Below are positions 1 to 8,770 of a DNA stretch of 64,000 bases, piece after piece (positions within the stretch are counted from its first letter, which is position 1; each line of letters opens with the position of its first letter). This DNA is from Longimicrobiaceae bacterium. Its GTDB lineage: Bacteria > Gemmatimonadota > Gemmatimonadetes > Longimicrobiales > Longimicrobiaceae. The notes beneath the pieces were generated by a model. That model searched no databases, was not told the origin of the DNA, and saw nothing but the letters and a program-made list of their open reading frames with translations. The stretch is taken from contig DASVBS010000081.1 in assembly GCA_036375715.1 (NCBI GenBank), positions 124,001 to 188,000 on the forward strand, written 5' to 3'. The position numbers and the translations under genes are program-made.

Positions 1-2914
1 ACTCGCTGCGATCGTCGTAGGGGTCGGCCCGGTGCCAGCGGTCCACCAGCATCCACTCCGGCGAGTTGTGGTCCGCCTGGAAGGGATATTTCAGCTCGAG
101 GTTCTGGTTGAACGAGTACATGGTGCCGCCGGCGAGGTCCAAGCTCAGGCTCACGCCGCGGTAGCCGATGCTCGCACTGCCCCCGAAGGCGAGGAGGGGG
201 TTGGTGTTGACCGCGTACCCGATGGGCCGCTCGTCGAGCTCGTTGATGATCTTGTCGCCGTTGACGTCCTTGTAGATCAGGTCGCCGGGAAGCAGGGTGC
301 GGTTGCCCTGTCCGTCGATATCCACGTCGTGCTGGGCGATCTCCTCCATCGAACGAAATTGCCCGATCACCTCGTAGCCGAAGGCCACGTTCGCCCAACG
401 GTTCTCGGTGGCGTTCCGGTATTCGTCCCAGGAGTTGCCGTACCTCGGTTTGTACTGGTCGAGGATGCGACGTCGGGCGAAGGTGGCGTTCGCGCCGATG
501 GAGTAGTCGACGCCGCCGAAACGGTCGCTGAAGGTGATCATCCCCTCGAGCCCCCGCGTCGCCTCGCTCTCGAGGTTCTCTTCGGGCAGCTCGTATCCGA
601 CCTCGCTGGGGACCAGCACGTCGTAGCGGTTCTCGGGCAGCCCCGTGAGCTTCCGCTCGAACAGATCGAACTGCCCCGTCACCCGGTTGCCGAAGAGGGT
701 GAAATCCAGGCCGAGATTGCGCGAGGTGCTGGTCACCCAGGTCAGGTTGGTGACCGGCAGGCCGCGCGGGCGAGCGCCGGTCACCACCTGACCGTCGAAC
801 ATGTAGCCACCGCCAATCCCGTAGGTGGCGCCGCCGATGAAGTCCCAGGGCGCCACCCCCAGCTCCATCCCCGCCTGCCCCCACGAAGCCCGCAGCTTGA
901 GGTCGTCGAGGAAGGTCAGGCGGTCACGCAGGAAAGGCTCTTCGGAGACGCGCCACCCCAACGAGACCCCGGGGAAGAACCCCCACCGCTTTCCCGGCGC
1001 GTAGAGGTACGATCCGTCGTACCGGCCGAGCAGCTCGAGCAGGTAGCGCTGATTGTAGTCGTAGTTGAAGCGGCCGATGTACGAGGCCCGCGCGGTGGTG
1101 CTCCAGGTGTTGGTGAGATCGTTCTGCTCGACGAAGCTGATCAGGTGGCTGTAGTTCGATGGCGGGACCGATTGAATGCCGGTGAAGTCCGTCTCGCTCT
1201 TGGAGATCTCGAAGGCCGCCACCCCCGCCAGGTTGTGCTTGCCAATCGACAAGGAGTGGGTGACCCGCAGCTGCCCGAACCTCTCCTCGTCCTCGCGCCG
1301 GTTGGAGTTCCGTAGCGGGCTGTAGAAGCCCGCGCAGACTTTGTAGGTATTCGTTTCGGGATCGTAGCAGTACGCGTCGTAGCTGTACCGCTGTCGGTCG
1401 AAGGTGTTGAGGCTGAACCCACGCGAGTACGTCCCCTGGATCTGGGTTCCGAAGGGGAAGGTGTACTCGGCGAAGAAGTTCCCCGTCAGCCGCCGGGTGA
1501 CGTCCTCCTGCCATCCGGCGATCTCTCGGCGGTAGGTGGAGCCGAGGCGGGTCAGGTAGCGAACGTCGCCGTTGATGTAGTCCCGGTTCCCGTTGGCGTA
1601 CGGGTTGTCCATCGGCCAGGAGCTGTTGATGCCGAGGAAGCCGTTCCACATCGGGTCGTCGCGGCCAGGGATAGCGACGTTGTCCCGATTCTCGATGCGG
1701 GCGCTGAGCTGTGTGCCGACGACGATTCCGGCTCCGAGGTCTGCGCGCAGGTTCGTCTGCACGTTGGTGCGGTCGAAGCTGTGCCCCTGCATCACGTACT
1801 CCTGCTTCACGTGCCCGACGGAGAGGTAGTAGCTGCCCGCGGGACCGCCACCCGATGCGCTCGCGTTGATGTTGTACTGCGGCGCATTCGGGTTGTTGAT
1901 CACCACGTCGTACTGGTTGAAGCTCTCGTAGCCAGGCGCCTCCGTGCGCCATAGCTCCAGCTCTTCGGGCGTGATGCTACGCGGCTGACCTCGGTTCTGC
2001 TGTGACTCGACCCAGGCTCGTTGAAACTGGTAGGCATTGGCCGGCGGCGTGAACGGATAGCGGGTGAGGTTCTGGAAGCCGTAATAGCCGTCGACGCGGA
2101 TGCGCGGGGATCGAACGCGACTGCCGTCCTTGGTGGTCACGAGCACCACACCGTTGGCGGCCCGGAAGCCGTAGATCGATGCGGACGCGTCCTTCAGAAT
2201 CGAGATGCTCTCTATGTCGGCGATGTTCAGGTTGTTGAAGTACTCGGCACTTTGGGGCACGCCGTCGATCACGAAGAGGGGCTCGCCCATGTTGCGGATC
2301 TGCAGGATCGAGCTGTTGCCCGGGCGAGCGTCTGCGCTGGCGCCGAAGCGGGGGTCGCCGCCGTAAGCCGTGCGCACGGTGATCCCCTGAATCTTTCCCG
2401 CCAGCGCATCGGCACTCGTGGTGGCGGAGGTTCGGGTGATGTCTTCCGAGCCGATCGAGCTCACCGAGCCGGAGAGGCTGGCTCGCTCCTGCACGCCATA
2501 GCCCACCACCACCAATCCCTCCAGCGCCACCGCCTGCTCCCGCAGCACCACGTTGATCACCCCGCGGCCGTCGATTGGCACTTCGCTCGTGGCGTAGCCG
2601 ATGGACGTGACGACCAGGGTGTCGTTCGGGGTCGGAGCGGTAATGGTGAACCGGCCTTGGGCATCGGTCACCGTCTCGATCCCCATTCCCTTGACCTGCA
2701 CGGTGGCCGCAGCAACGGGACTCTGAACGCCGGTATCGGAGCCCGCGGTGACGGTTCCGGTCACCGAATGACCCTGCTGGGCGGACGCGGCGACCACAGC
2801 CGCCAGCAGCAGAACCGGTGCGACCAACGGTCCTGCCAGCCAGGGTGCCCGTAGCGAGCGGGGGGGGAGGAACCGAACTGGACTGGGAAATCCCCGACGG
2901 GAGATGTGGATCAT
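1..2914 (-). CDS. SusC/RagA family TonB-linked outer-membrane receptor (C-terminus cut by window edge)
   Basis: Outer-membrane active transporter of the SusC/RagA class, which works with a SusD lipoprotein to import oligosaccharides or peptides using TonB energy. About 971 codons are open from an ATG at 2914 to the window edge. Residues about 25-45 look like a signal peptide ending in ASAQQ. A carboxypeptidase-regulatory-like domain follows (about 48-127; NDTLVVTSIGYA), then the SusC hallmark VVGYGV near residue 136 and a plug domain with ILKDASASIYGFRAANGVV. Near the visible end the motif DVNGDKIIN, typical of the family, appears, so probably fewer than 100 residues are missing. A likely SD (AGGTG) sits 5 nt before the ATG. 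A SusD partner would be expected to the left of the window. Substrate cannot be deduced. Confidence 0.95.
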   Translation of the reverse strand, partial: MIHISRRGFPSPVRFLPPRSLRAPWLAGPLVAPVLLLAAVVAASAQQGHSVTGTVTAGSDTGVQSPVAAATVQVKGMGIETVTDAQGRFTITAPTPNDTLVVTSIGYATSEVPIDGRGVINVVLREQAVALEGLVVVGYGVQERASLSGSVSSIGSEDITRTSATTSADALAGKIQGITVRTAYGGDPRFGASADARPGNSSILQIRNMGEPLFVIDGVPQSAEYFNNLNIADIESISILKDASASIYGFRAANGVVLVTTKDGSRVRSPRIRVDGYYGFQNLTRYPFTPPANAYQFQRAWVESQQNRGQPRSITPEELELWRTEAPGYESFNQYDVVINNPNAPQYNINASASGGGPAGSYYLSVGHVKQEYVMQGHSFDRTNVQTNLRADLGAGIVVGTQLSARIENRDNVAIPGRDDPMWNGFLGINSSWPMDNPYANGNRDYINGDVRYLTRLGSTYRREIAGWQEDVTRRLTGNFFAEYTFPFGTQIQGTYSRGFSLNTFDRQRYSYDAYCYDPETNTYKVCAGFYSPLRNSNRREDEERFGQLRVTHSLSIGKHNLAGVAAFEISKSETDFTGIQSVPPSNYSHLISFVEQNDLTNTWSTTARASYIGRFNYDYNQRYLLELLGRYDGSYLYAPGKRWGFFPGVSLGWRVSEEPFLRDRLTFLDDLKLRASWGQAGMELGVAPWDFIGGATYGIGGGYMFDGQVVTGARPRGLPVTNLTWVTSTSRNLGLDFTLFGNRVTGQFDLFERKLTGLPENRYDVLVPSEVGYELPEENLESEATRGLEGMITFSDRFGGVDYSIGANATFARRRILDQYKPRYGNSWDEYRNATENRWANVAFGYEVIGQFRSMEEIAQHDVDIDGQGNRTLLPGDLIYKDVNGDKIINELDERPIGYAVNTNPLLAFGGSASIGYRGVSLSLDLAGGTMYSFNQNLELKYPFQADHNSPEWMLVDRWHRADPYDDRSE

Positions 2915-2985
2915 AATTCACCTGCGCTGGATCACGGTGGGAGGCAGCAGACCGCGCCATGTGCTCAGATTGGTCGGACCATTAC

Positions 2986-3014
2986 ACCGTAGGTGCAGGC
3001 CCGGGGTGTGTCAA
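2986..3014 (-). promoter_or_regulatory. Candidate sigma-70 promoter of the SusC gene
   Basis: On the minus strand a perfect -35 box TTGACA (3009-3014) is followed after exactly 17 nt by TACGGT (2986-2991), about 70 nt before the SusC ATG. The rest of the 343-nt gene-free stretch 2915-3257 shows no convincing gene. The -10 box is weak (TA...T only), so this is a candidate only. Confidence 0.5.
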
Positions 3015-3257
3015 GGATATTCGCTCCAGCCCGACGGCGAGCGGCAGCCGGGCGGGTTATGAAGTGTTCAGCTCCTCTAGGTAATTACTGGATGAACTGC
3101 GAACTTCAGGCGAGGGGAGCGACGGCAGAAGAACCTTTCAATGCGGACGGGCCGGGCGGCTCAGGCCAACGAGGAAGGAAGGAGAGACAATCGTTGATCG
3201 TACCAAGCGGTTCTAATGTCGCCAAGGATGGACGCGGTTGGTCCGACCGCTTTGGAT

Positions 3258-4268
3258 TCACAACTGCTCGACGCCGATCCAGCCCTCGGAAGGCGCCTGG
3301 AGCAGGCGGTTGCGGAGCGGGAGGAGGAAGGCGTCGGCCTCGATCTCGAACCGATCCCCGGGCAGGCAGCGGATCCCGTCGGTGAAGCTCAGGGTAGCGG
3401 TACCGAAGGTATGTACGTGGGCGTCGCCCGGTTGCCGGAAGAGCCGGTACTTGAAGTGGTGATGCTCCAGGTTGGAGATGGTGTGCGACATGTTCGCTTC
3501 GCCGGTGAGGAACTCCTTTTCCCAGACGAGCTCATCTCCGCGGTAGATGCGGCAGATTCCGCGCACGTCCGGCGGCAGCGGACCGACACGCAGCTCGGGG
3601 CCGACGGCGCAGGGGCGAAGCTTGGAATGGGCGAGGAGGAGGTAATTCTGCCGCTCCTGCACGTGGTCGGAGAACTCGTTCGCCAGGGCGAAGCCGAGGC
3701 GGTAGGGGCGGCCCTGGGGACCCACGACGTAGAGGCCCGCCACCTCGGGCTCGTCGCCGCCGTCGAGGGCGAAGCCGGGCATCTCCAGAGGCGCCTCGGG
3801 GCCGACCAGCGATGCACCGGTGCCCTTGAAGAACCATTCCGGCACGGCGCCGACCTCCCCCCGCGGCGCGCGCCCACCTTCCAGCCCAGCCTGAAACATC
3901 TTCATGCTGTCCGTCATCTCGGCGGGCTGCGCGGCGTGCATCCGGTTGCGGGCATCGGCGCTGCCGAGATGCGTGAGCCCGGTCCCGGTAATCAGCAGGT
4001 GCGCGGGGTCCGGATGATCCAGGGGCGGGAGCAGCGCCCCCCTCTCCACGATGCTCGCTACCGAGAGATCCGCATCCGTCTTTCGCGACGCAACTACCTC
4101 CGCGAGAGTCTTCCCCTGCCGGATCGCCTCCATGGCCAGCGCATAAGTCGTGGCGGGACCTTCGATCAGACGAACGCCCTCCGCGTCCTCGAGGATGCCG
4201 ACCCGCCGCACACCCTCGGGATCGAGGAGCTGGATCAGGCTGAGGGAGTCTTGCGCGCGCTCAGGCAT
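3258..4268 (-). CDS. AraD1/GguC-like fumarylacetoacetate hydrolase superfamily protein
   Basis: 336 residues starting at MPERAQDSLSLIQLLDP, which matches the usual start and length (about 330) of AraD1/GguC proteins. The family belongs to the FAH superfamily; members sit in pentose or sugar-acid catabolic loci and are thought to dehydrate or cleave 2-keto-3-deoxy sugar acids. Visible features are the N-terminal RLIEGPATTYALAMEAI segment, the conserved TGTGLTHLGSADARN stretch, the acidic EVAGLYVVGPQG region that in FAH proteins supplies metal ligands, and GTATLSFTDGIRCLPGDRFEIE near the end. It diverges from a GntR/FCD regulator, a usual arrangement for sugar-acid catabolism genes. The frame stays open upstream to 5000, but that extension is antisense to the regulator and not protein-like. 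Exact substrate is unknown. Confidence 0.85.
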   Translation of the reverse strand: MPERAQDSLSLIQLLDPEGVRRVGILEDAEGVRLIEGPATTYALAMEAIRQGKTLAEVVASRKTDADLSVASIVERGALLPPLDHPDPAHLLITGTGLTHLGSADARNRMHAAQPAEMTDSMKMFQAGLEGGRAPRGEVGAVPEWFFKGTGASLVGPEAPLEMPGFALDGGDEPEVAGLYVVGPQGRPYRLGFALANEFSDHVQERQNYLLLAHSKLRPCAVGPELRVGPLPPDVRGICRIYRGDELVWEKEFLTGEANMSHTISNLEHHHFKYRLFRQPGDAHVHTFGTATLSFTDGIRCLPGDRFEIEADAFLLPLRNRLLQAPSEGWIGVEQL

Positions 4269-4435
4269 GGAGACGAACGGGCACGGGGTGTGGAAGCGGA
4301 TCGCAATGTCCGCCGTAGGCAAGAAGCACCGACGGAACCGTCCGCAGCCGCCAGATCTACGAGGCGGTCCGGCCTCCGGGCGGCGCCATAGTAGCGCCCC
4401 GATGGACGCCTCAGCAAGACTCTCCAACCCATGAA

Positions 4436-4454
4436 AGGTAGGACCAAATCCTAC
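4436..4454. promoter_or_regulatory. Candidate GntR/FadR-type operator in the divergent intergenic region
   Basis: AGGTAGGACCA (4436-4446) matches five of six fixed bases of the TNGTNNNACNA operator pattern described for FCD-subfamily GntR regulators. It overlaps a second inverted repeat GTAGGA-N5-TCCTAC (4438-4454). The site lies between the AraD1-like gene (starts 4268) and the regulator (starts 4525), suiting control of both. No binding data; inferred from position and sequence. Confidence 0.45.
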
Positions 4455-4524
4455 TGGCGGCGATCGTGCCGAGAAGCTAACGTTTACGCGTTGCGCCGCG
4501 ATCGACCATTCACCGGAGGTCGTC

Positions 4525-5262
4525 TTGAAGCATCTGACCGGGTCGCTATTGCAGCTCTTCAAGCGGTTGATCGCCGAAGGGGTATTGAGCCCGGGAGACC
4601 GGCTGCCGCCGGAGAGGGAGCTGGCGGAGCTCCTGGGAGTGAGCCGCTCCTCCCTGCGTCCCGCGCTGAAGGTGTTGGAGAACATGGGGATCATCTCCCA
4701 GCGGGTAGGCAGCGGCACGCGGCTCAACCGCGCGGCAGCGTCCATCCTCGCTGAGCCGCTGCAGTACCTCATTCTCCTCGACGGCATCACCTTCCATGAA
4801 CTGATGGAGGCGAGGCTGATCGTCGAGCCGGAGCTCGCGGCGCGAGCGGCGGAAAGGGCGAGCCCCGACGATCTCGATGGGCTCGCGCGCGCGATCACCA
4901 GCATGGAGAGGAGCCAGGACGACCCGGCCGAGTTCGTGAAGTGCGACCTGGAGTTCCACCGGGCGGTCAACGAGGCCGCAGGGAACCGTGTGTGCGCCAC
5001 GCTGTTCAGCGTGGTTCACCAGTCCCTCGAGGAGCTCGTCCGCTTTACTTACGAGCTGGTGGAGCCCGAGCATACGATCCGCTTTCACCGGCGGATCTTC
5101 AATGCCATCCAGCGGGCGAAGCCGGATGCCGCTCGCCTGCAGATGCGAGAGCACCTCGAGGACGTTTGCACGCTGCTCGCTCGCGGAGCCGACGCTCAGG
5201 CCCGCGCGGCGCTGGAGGGAAAGCTCGGGGCTCTGGGAGGACTCGCGGGAGGGAAAGCATAA
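4525..5262 (+). CDS. GntR family transcriptional regulator, FCD (FadR) subfamily
   Basis: 245 residues. Residues about 1-70 form a winged helix-turn-helix (GDRLPPERELAELLGVSRSSLRPALKVLENMGII), followed by an all-helical FCD ligand-binding domain in which ELMEARLIVEPELAARAAERA, the D...FH pair in CDLEFHRAV and the late H residues (EPEHTIRFH, MREHLEDV) are the typical metal/effector ligands. The start is TTG, chosen because a strong SD GGAGGT lies 4 nt upstream (4515-4520) and the protein begins where FadR-type proteins do. It probably represses the divergent AraD1-like gene in response to a carboxylate from sugar-acid breakdown. The DUF1697 gene begins 2 nt after its stop. Confidence 0.93.
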   Translation: MKHLTGSLLQLFKRLIAEGVLSPGDRLPPERELAELLGVSRSSLRPALKVLENMGIISQRVGSGTRLNRAAASILAEPLQYLILLDGITFHELMEARLIVEPELAARAAERASPDDLDGLARAITSMERSQDDPAEFVKCDLEFHRAVNEAAGNRVCATLFSVVHQSLEELVRFTYELVEPEHTIRFHRRIFNAIQRAKPDAARLQMREHLEDVCTLLARGADAQARAALEGKLGALGGLAGGKA

Positions 5263-5264
5263 CG

Positions 5265-5819
5265 ATGCGATATATCGCGTTCCTGCGTGCGATCAATGTG
5301 GGGGGCCACACCGTCACGATGGATCGGTTGCGCGCCCTCCTGGAGGGGATCGGACTTCGCAACGTCAGCACGTTCATCGCCAGCGGCAATGTGCTCTTCG
5401 AGTCGTCGCTCCCCGCCGAGGAGCTCGAGCGGAAGATGGCCGAGCACCTGGAGCGATCCCTGGGCTACGAGGTGAGGGTGTTCCTGCGCACACCCGACGA
5501 GCTGAGATCGGTGCTGGAGCGCCTGCCCTTTTCGGAAGCTGAGGCCAGAGACGGGAAGGTTCACGTCTGCTTCCTGCCGGAGGCGCCGGGTCCGCAGGCG
5601 GCCTCCGAGGTAGCGGCGTTGAGCACGTCTCTGCACCGGCTCCAGGTACGGGGTCGGGAGCTCTACTGGCTGGCGTTCGGATCGATGGCCCGCACCGACG
5701 TGGACGAGCGAGCGCTCGGACGAGTCCTGGGCATGTCGATGACGATGCGGAACCTCAATACGGTGAGGCGCATCCTGGCGCGGCTGGAGGCGGATCGGAC
5801 ACCGGCCAAAGACGCTTGA
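5265..5819 (+). CDS. DUF1697 domain-containing protein
   Basis: 184 residues covering a whole DUF1697 protein: it starts with the hallmark MRYIAFLRAINVGG, followed by LRALLEGIGLRNVSTFIASGNVLFES and the late NTVRRILARLE. The family is widespread, small and cytoplasmic, with no established biochemical role. It starts 2 nt after the GntR stop and its SD (GGGAGGG) lies inside the end of that gene, so the two are probably co-transcribed, although no functional link is known. Confidence 0.92.
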   Translation: MRYIAFLRAINVGGHTVTMDRLRALLEGIGLRNVSTFIASGNVLFESSLPAEELERKMAEHLERSLGYEVRVFLRTPDELRSVLERLPFSEAEARDGKVHVCFLPEAPGPQAASEVAALSTSLHRLQVRGRELYWLAFGSMARTDVDERALGRVLGMSMTMRNLNTVRRILARLEADRTPAKDA

Positions 5820-5919
5820 CTCAATGCGGCGTTGCCCGGCACATTCGCCCATGCCGCCTCGCTTCCTTCCTTCCGGCGGCGTGAACATCTCCTCAACCCC
5901 ATCCACCTCCGGAGAACCC

Positions 5920-6588
5920 ATGAAGAGAGTCCTCGGAATCCTGTCGACCATTGCGCTGGCGTCGTGCACGCAGGCGGGCGGTGCCGCGGACGGCACAGCG
6001 GAAGGTGCAGCGCAGAACCAGATGAGCTTCTTCCTGACCAGCCATGGGCCGGGTGATGGTGCCAACCTGGGCGGGCTGGAGGGGGCGGATCAGCACTGCC
6101 AGGAGCTCGCGGCGGCGGTGGGCGCGGCGGAAGGTCGGACCTGGCGCGCCTACCTCAGTGCCGCCGCCACCGACGGTCAACCGGCAGTAAACGCCCGCGA
6201 CCGCATCGGACAGGGTCCCTGGTACAACGCGAAGGGCGCGCTCGTGGCGAATGATCTCGAGCAGCTCCACTCCGAGGAGAGCAACGCCGGGAAGGAAGTC
6301 TCGCTGAACGAGCGCGGCGAGATGGTGAACGGGCGGGGCGACGACCCGAACCGGCACGACATTCTCACCGGGTCGAATCCCGACGGGACCGTGGCAGGGG
6401 GCCTCGAGACCACCTGCAACAACTGGACGTCAAATGGTGAAGGGAGCGCCATGGTGGGGCACCACGACCGCCAGGGCGGCGGCGAGCGCCCCAACTCCTG
6501 GAACTCCGCTCACCTGACCCGAGGCTGCAGCCAGACCGACCTGCAGGGCACGGGCGGGGACGGATTGTTCTACTGCTTCGCGGTTTGA
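5920..6588 (+). CDS. Lipoprotein with a DUF1554/endostatin-like (lectin-like) domain
   Basis: 222 residues from ATG 5920 (SD GGAG at 5911). The start was chosen because MKRVLGILSTIALASC is a clean lipoprotein signal with lipobox LASC; the frame opens earlier at 5824 but that extension is not signal-like. After a short linker comes LGGLEGADQHCQELAAAVGAAEG and TWRAYLS, then RDRIGQGPWYNAKGALVANDLEQL, resembling DUF1554/endostatin-like extracellular domains. Paired cysteines (TTCNNW, TRGC, FYCFAV) are consistent with disulfides outside the cytoplasm. A cell-surface binding role is an inference. Confidence 0.75.
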   Translation: MKRVLGILSTIALASCTQAGGAADGTAEGAAQNQMSFFLTSHGPGDGANLGGLEGADQHCQELAAAVGAAEGRTWRAYLSAAATDGQPAVNARDRIGQGPWYNAKGALVANDLEQLHSEESNAGKEVSLNERGEMVNGRGDDPNRHDILTGSNPDGTVAGGLETTCNNWTSNGEGSAMVGHHDRQGGGERPNSWNSAHLTRGCSQTDLQGTGGDGLFYCFAV

Positions 6589-6623
6589 GGTCGTCACCCG
6601 GGGCATTCTGCAGGGGATAGCTT

Positions 6624-6663
6624 GTAGGGGCGCCACTTGTGGGACCACAAGTGGCGCCCCTAC
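6624..6663. repeat. Perfect 19-bp hairpin; part of a dispersed repeat
   Basis: GTAGGGGCGCCACTTGTGG (6624-6642) is repeated as its exact reverse complement at 6645-6663 with a 2-nt gap. It lies between the convergent lipoprotein gene and nosY, so it could end both transcripts. The right half plus adjacent bases to 6677 also match 56663-56687 in inverted orientation (24 of 25 bases), so this is a copy of a dispersed element rather than a simple terminator. Confidence 0.85.
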
Positions 6664-6715
6664 GGGCAATATCCAGCACGAGCCGGGTAAGCGCCGGCAT
6701 CACTAGCCATCTCCC

Positions 6716-7549
6716 TCAGAAATCCCTCCGCCCATACAGCCAGGTGGCCGCAGCCAGCGGCCCCACGACCCAGAGCAGCGCCGACGCTAGCACCCACCCC
6801 GCCCCTCCCCACAGACCCAACATCGCCCTCAGTGCCGCGCCAGTGGGCCCCAGCAGGATGTCCGCACCCAGCGTGACCAGGGCGATCGCCCGCACGCCGT
6901 CGAGAGGATTGAGGGCGAGAATAGCCACCAGCCACGGCCCCGGCTCGCCCGAACCGACCACCTGCAGCACACCGATCGCCGCCAGGTCGTAGAGCACCGC
7001 CGCCGCGAACCAGGTGGTGAGCGCCCATCCCACGGCGGCACCGCGCGTCCGCGCGGCGACGCCCAGCAGGATGCCAAGCGCGAGCCCCACGATGCCCACG
7101 ACCACCGCTCCGCCGACCACGACCAGGTATCCGCCCAACCCGGAACTCCCCGCGCCTATTGCGACGAGCGCTCCAGTCGCCCCGAATCCGACCAGCGCCG
7201 CGGCCGAGAGGGCCGCACTCAGACCCAGTGCACGCCCCAGCAGGACCTCCATCCGACCGAGAGGCTGGGCCAGCATCAGCTCGGCGCCTCCATCTTCACC
7301 GCCAAACGCTGAGGCACCCAGCAACAAGCCGAGCAGCGGCAACAGGTACACGGAGAGCGGCAGCATGGATACGCCCGTGCGCGTGAACCCTTGCACCAGG
7401 AGCTGTCCGGACCCACCCAGCCCGGCGAGCGCGACCCCCACGCTCAGGAGCGTGAACAGGATGCCGAAGCCGAGCAGCATCCGCCCGCGCAGGGCCGTCA
7501 GCACCTCCTGGCGGGCGACGGTCAGCATCGCTTCAGTGCGTGTGGGCAT
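6716..7549 (-). CDS. nosY: NosY-type ABC-2 permease of the nitrous oxide reductase maturation complex
   Basis: 277 residues with about six membrane segments (for example GILFTLLSVGVALAGLGG, SVYLLPLLGLLLGASAF, VVVGIVGLALGILLGVAA and a C-terminal GWVLASALLWVVGPLAA). In the family NosY is the membrane part of the NosDFY ABC complex that supports copper-site assembly on NosZ in the periplasm. Its start lies 17 nt inside the end of nosL, so it is translationally coupled and last in the operon. nosL preceding nosY is unlike the more usual nosD-F-Y-L order. The gene ends just before the hairpin repeat at 6624-6663. Confidence 0.9.
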   Translation of the reverse strand: MPTRTEAMLTVARQEVLTALRGRMLLGFGILFTLLSVGVALAGLGGSGQLLVQGFTRTGVSMLPLSVYLLPLLGLLLGASAFGGEDGGAELMLAQPLGRMEVLLGRALGLSAALSAAALVGFGATGALVAIGAGSSGLGGYLVVVGGAVVVGIVGLALGILLGVAARTRGAAVGWALTTWFAAAVLYDLAAIGVLQVVGSGEPGPWLVAILALNPLDGVRAIALVTLGADILLGPTGAALRAMLGLWGGAGWVLASALLWVVGPLAAATWLYGRRDF

Positions 7550-8033
7550 CGCGCACTCCCCTGGTCAGCAGCTCATCCCAGCGGAGGAGCTCCCCTCCGG
7601 CCGGCGGATCGGCTCCGTCCGCATAGCTCACGACGTCGAATCCCATCCCGGTGCGGGTGACGCCCACGTGGAAGACGGCGTCGTGCGCGGGAAGCCACTC
7701 CCCGGTCTCCGCGTCGGCCACGAACGCTCGACCCTCGGCATCAGGGTTCCGCTGCAGCCAGGCAACGAGGCATCCTGGCTCGTCGAAGGTGAGGATCCGA
7801 CCCTCCCGCGGAATCCACTGCGCGGCCCGAAGCGGGTCGTCCACCGTCATGTGGCAGTACTCACACGCATCGATTCCCAGTGCCAGCTCGCGAGGCCCCC
7901 GCTCAGCGCCGGCACCGGTGCATCCCATGGTCAGAAAAGCCAGCAAGATCACCACCCTCTGGAGGTGCCCTCGCCGTGCCCCGAGCCCGCACCCAAGCTG
8001 GGGCCGACCGATCGATGTGCCGATGGCGTTCAT
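7533..8033 (-). CDS. nosL: NosL copper-chaperone lipoprotein
   Basis: 166 residues with a lipoprotein signal (VVILLAFLTMGC, Cys38) and the NosL Cu(I)-binding motif CEYCHM (Cys57, Cys60, Met62) followed by TVDDPLRAAQW. NosL delivers copper for NosZ assembly at the outer face of the membrane. The ATG at 8033 overlaps the nosF stop by 4 nt (ATGA), which supports this start even though it gives a long N-region. The C-x-x-C-H string resembles a haem c motif but fits the NosL C-x-x-C-x-M pattern. It lies between nosF and nosY instead of at the end of the operon. Confidence 0.92.
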   Translation of the reverse strand: MNAIGTSIGRPQLGCGLGARRGHLQRVVILLAFLTMGCTGAGAERGPRELALGIDACEYCHMTVDDPLRAAQWIPREGRILTFDEPGCLVAWLQRNPDAEGRAFVADAETGEWLPAHDAVFHVGVTRTGMGFDVVSYADGADPPAGGELLRWDELLTRGVRDAHTH

Positions 8034-8770
8034 GCCGCGCGCCCCGCGCTCCCACCCGCGATGACCCGGTAGGCCTCCTCTAGGCGACGCTCTCGCAGGT
8101 CGCGGTGCGGGACATAGGTTTCCACCAGCTCATCCACTGTACCGAGCGCGACCAGCCTCCCGGCCACGAACACGGCCACGCGGTCGGCGAGCGCGGCGAC
8201 TTCGCCGAGGTCGTGGGAGGAGAGTAGGATAGTCGTCCCCTCCGCGCGGATCTCGCGCAGCAGGTCTCGCACGGCCAGGGCCCCGCTCGGATCGAGGGCC
8301 GCCGTGGGCTCGTCCAGGATCAGGGCCCGCGGGTTGCCGAGCAGCGCCACTGCCAGCCCCAGCCGCTGCTTCATCCCCCCGGAGAAGGTGGTCGCATGAC
8401 GATCTTCCGCGTCCTGCAACCCCACCCGGTCGAGTAGCTGGGCAGCGGAGCCGGGATCCGCCCCGCGGAGGCGAGCGAAGTAGCGCATCAGCTCGCCGGC
8501 CGTGAACCCTTGCGGGAAGGAGAGCCCCTGCGGGAGGTAACCGAGCCTGGCCCGCGCCTCCCGACCGTGCGTCGCCACGTCCACACCGTCCACGGTGACC
8601 CTGCCCCGGGTCGGCCGCACCAGCGCGAGTGCCGCCTTCAGGGTTGTGCTCTTCCCCGAGCCGTTCGGTCCGACTAGCGCAATGGTTTCCCCGGGCCTGA
8701 CCTCCAGGTCGAGGCCGGCCAGCGCGACCAGGCGGCCGAAATGCTTGGTGACGCCCTCGTAGCGGATCAT
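8030..8770 (-). CDS. nosF: NosF ABC transporter ATP-binding protein
   Basis: 246 residues, a complete ABC ATPase: Walker A GPNGSGKST (34-42), signature FSGGMKQRL (129-137), Walker B LILDEPTAALD (150-160) and the H-loop histidine in LLSSHDLGE. As NosF it would power the NosDFY complex needed to mature the CuZ site of NosZ. Start and stop overlap nosD and nosL by 4 nt each. Context, not sequence alone, decides NosF over a generic exporter ATPase. Confidence 0.93.
   Translation of the reverse strand: MIRYEGVTKHFGRLVALAGLDLEVRPGETIALVGPNGSGKSTTLKAALALVRPTRGRVTVDGVDVATHGREARARLGYLPQGLSFPQGFTAGELMRYFARLRGADPGSAAQLLDRVGLQDAEDRHATTFSGGMKQRLGLAVALLGNPRALILDEPTAALDPSGALAVRDLLREIRAEGTTILLSSHDLGEVAALADRVAVFVAGRLVALGTVDELVETYVPHRDLRERRLEEAYRVIAGGSAGRAA

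Noticed and set aside
1-2914. Separate genes at 924-1952 and 1977-2960 on the minus strand
   Set aside because: These frames are out of phase with the continuous SusC frame, which translates into recognisable plug and barrel sequence through the same DNA.
3209-3255. Possible inverted repeat ACCAAGCGGT / ACCGCTTTGG after the AraD1-like stop
   Set aside because: One arm is bulged and the loop is about 27 nt, with no T tract; too weak to call a terminator.
4269-5000. Open extension of the AraD1-like gene upstream of 4268
   Set aside because: It runs antisense through the GntR gene, is Ser/Arg-rich and lacks similarity; the AraD1 family starts at the ATG at 4268.
7850-7870. CxxCH haem c motif in NosL
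   Set aside because: CEYCHM fits the NosL copper motif C-x-x-C-x-M in a protein with all other NosL features, so it is not taken as a cytochrome.
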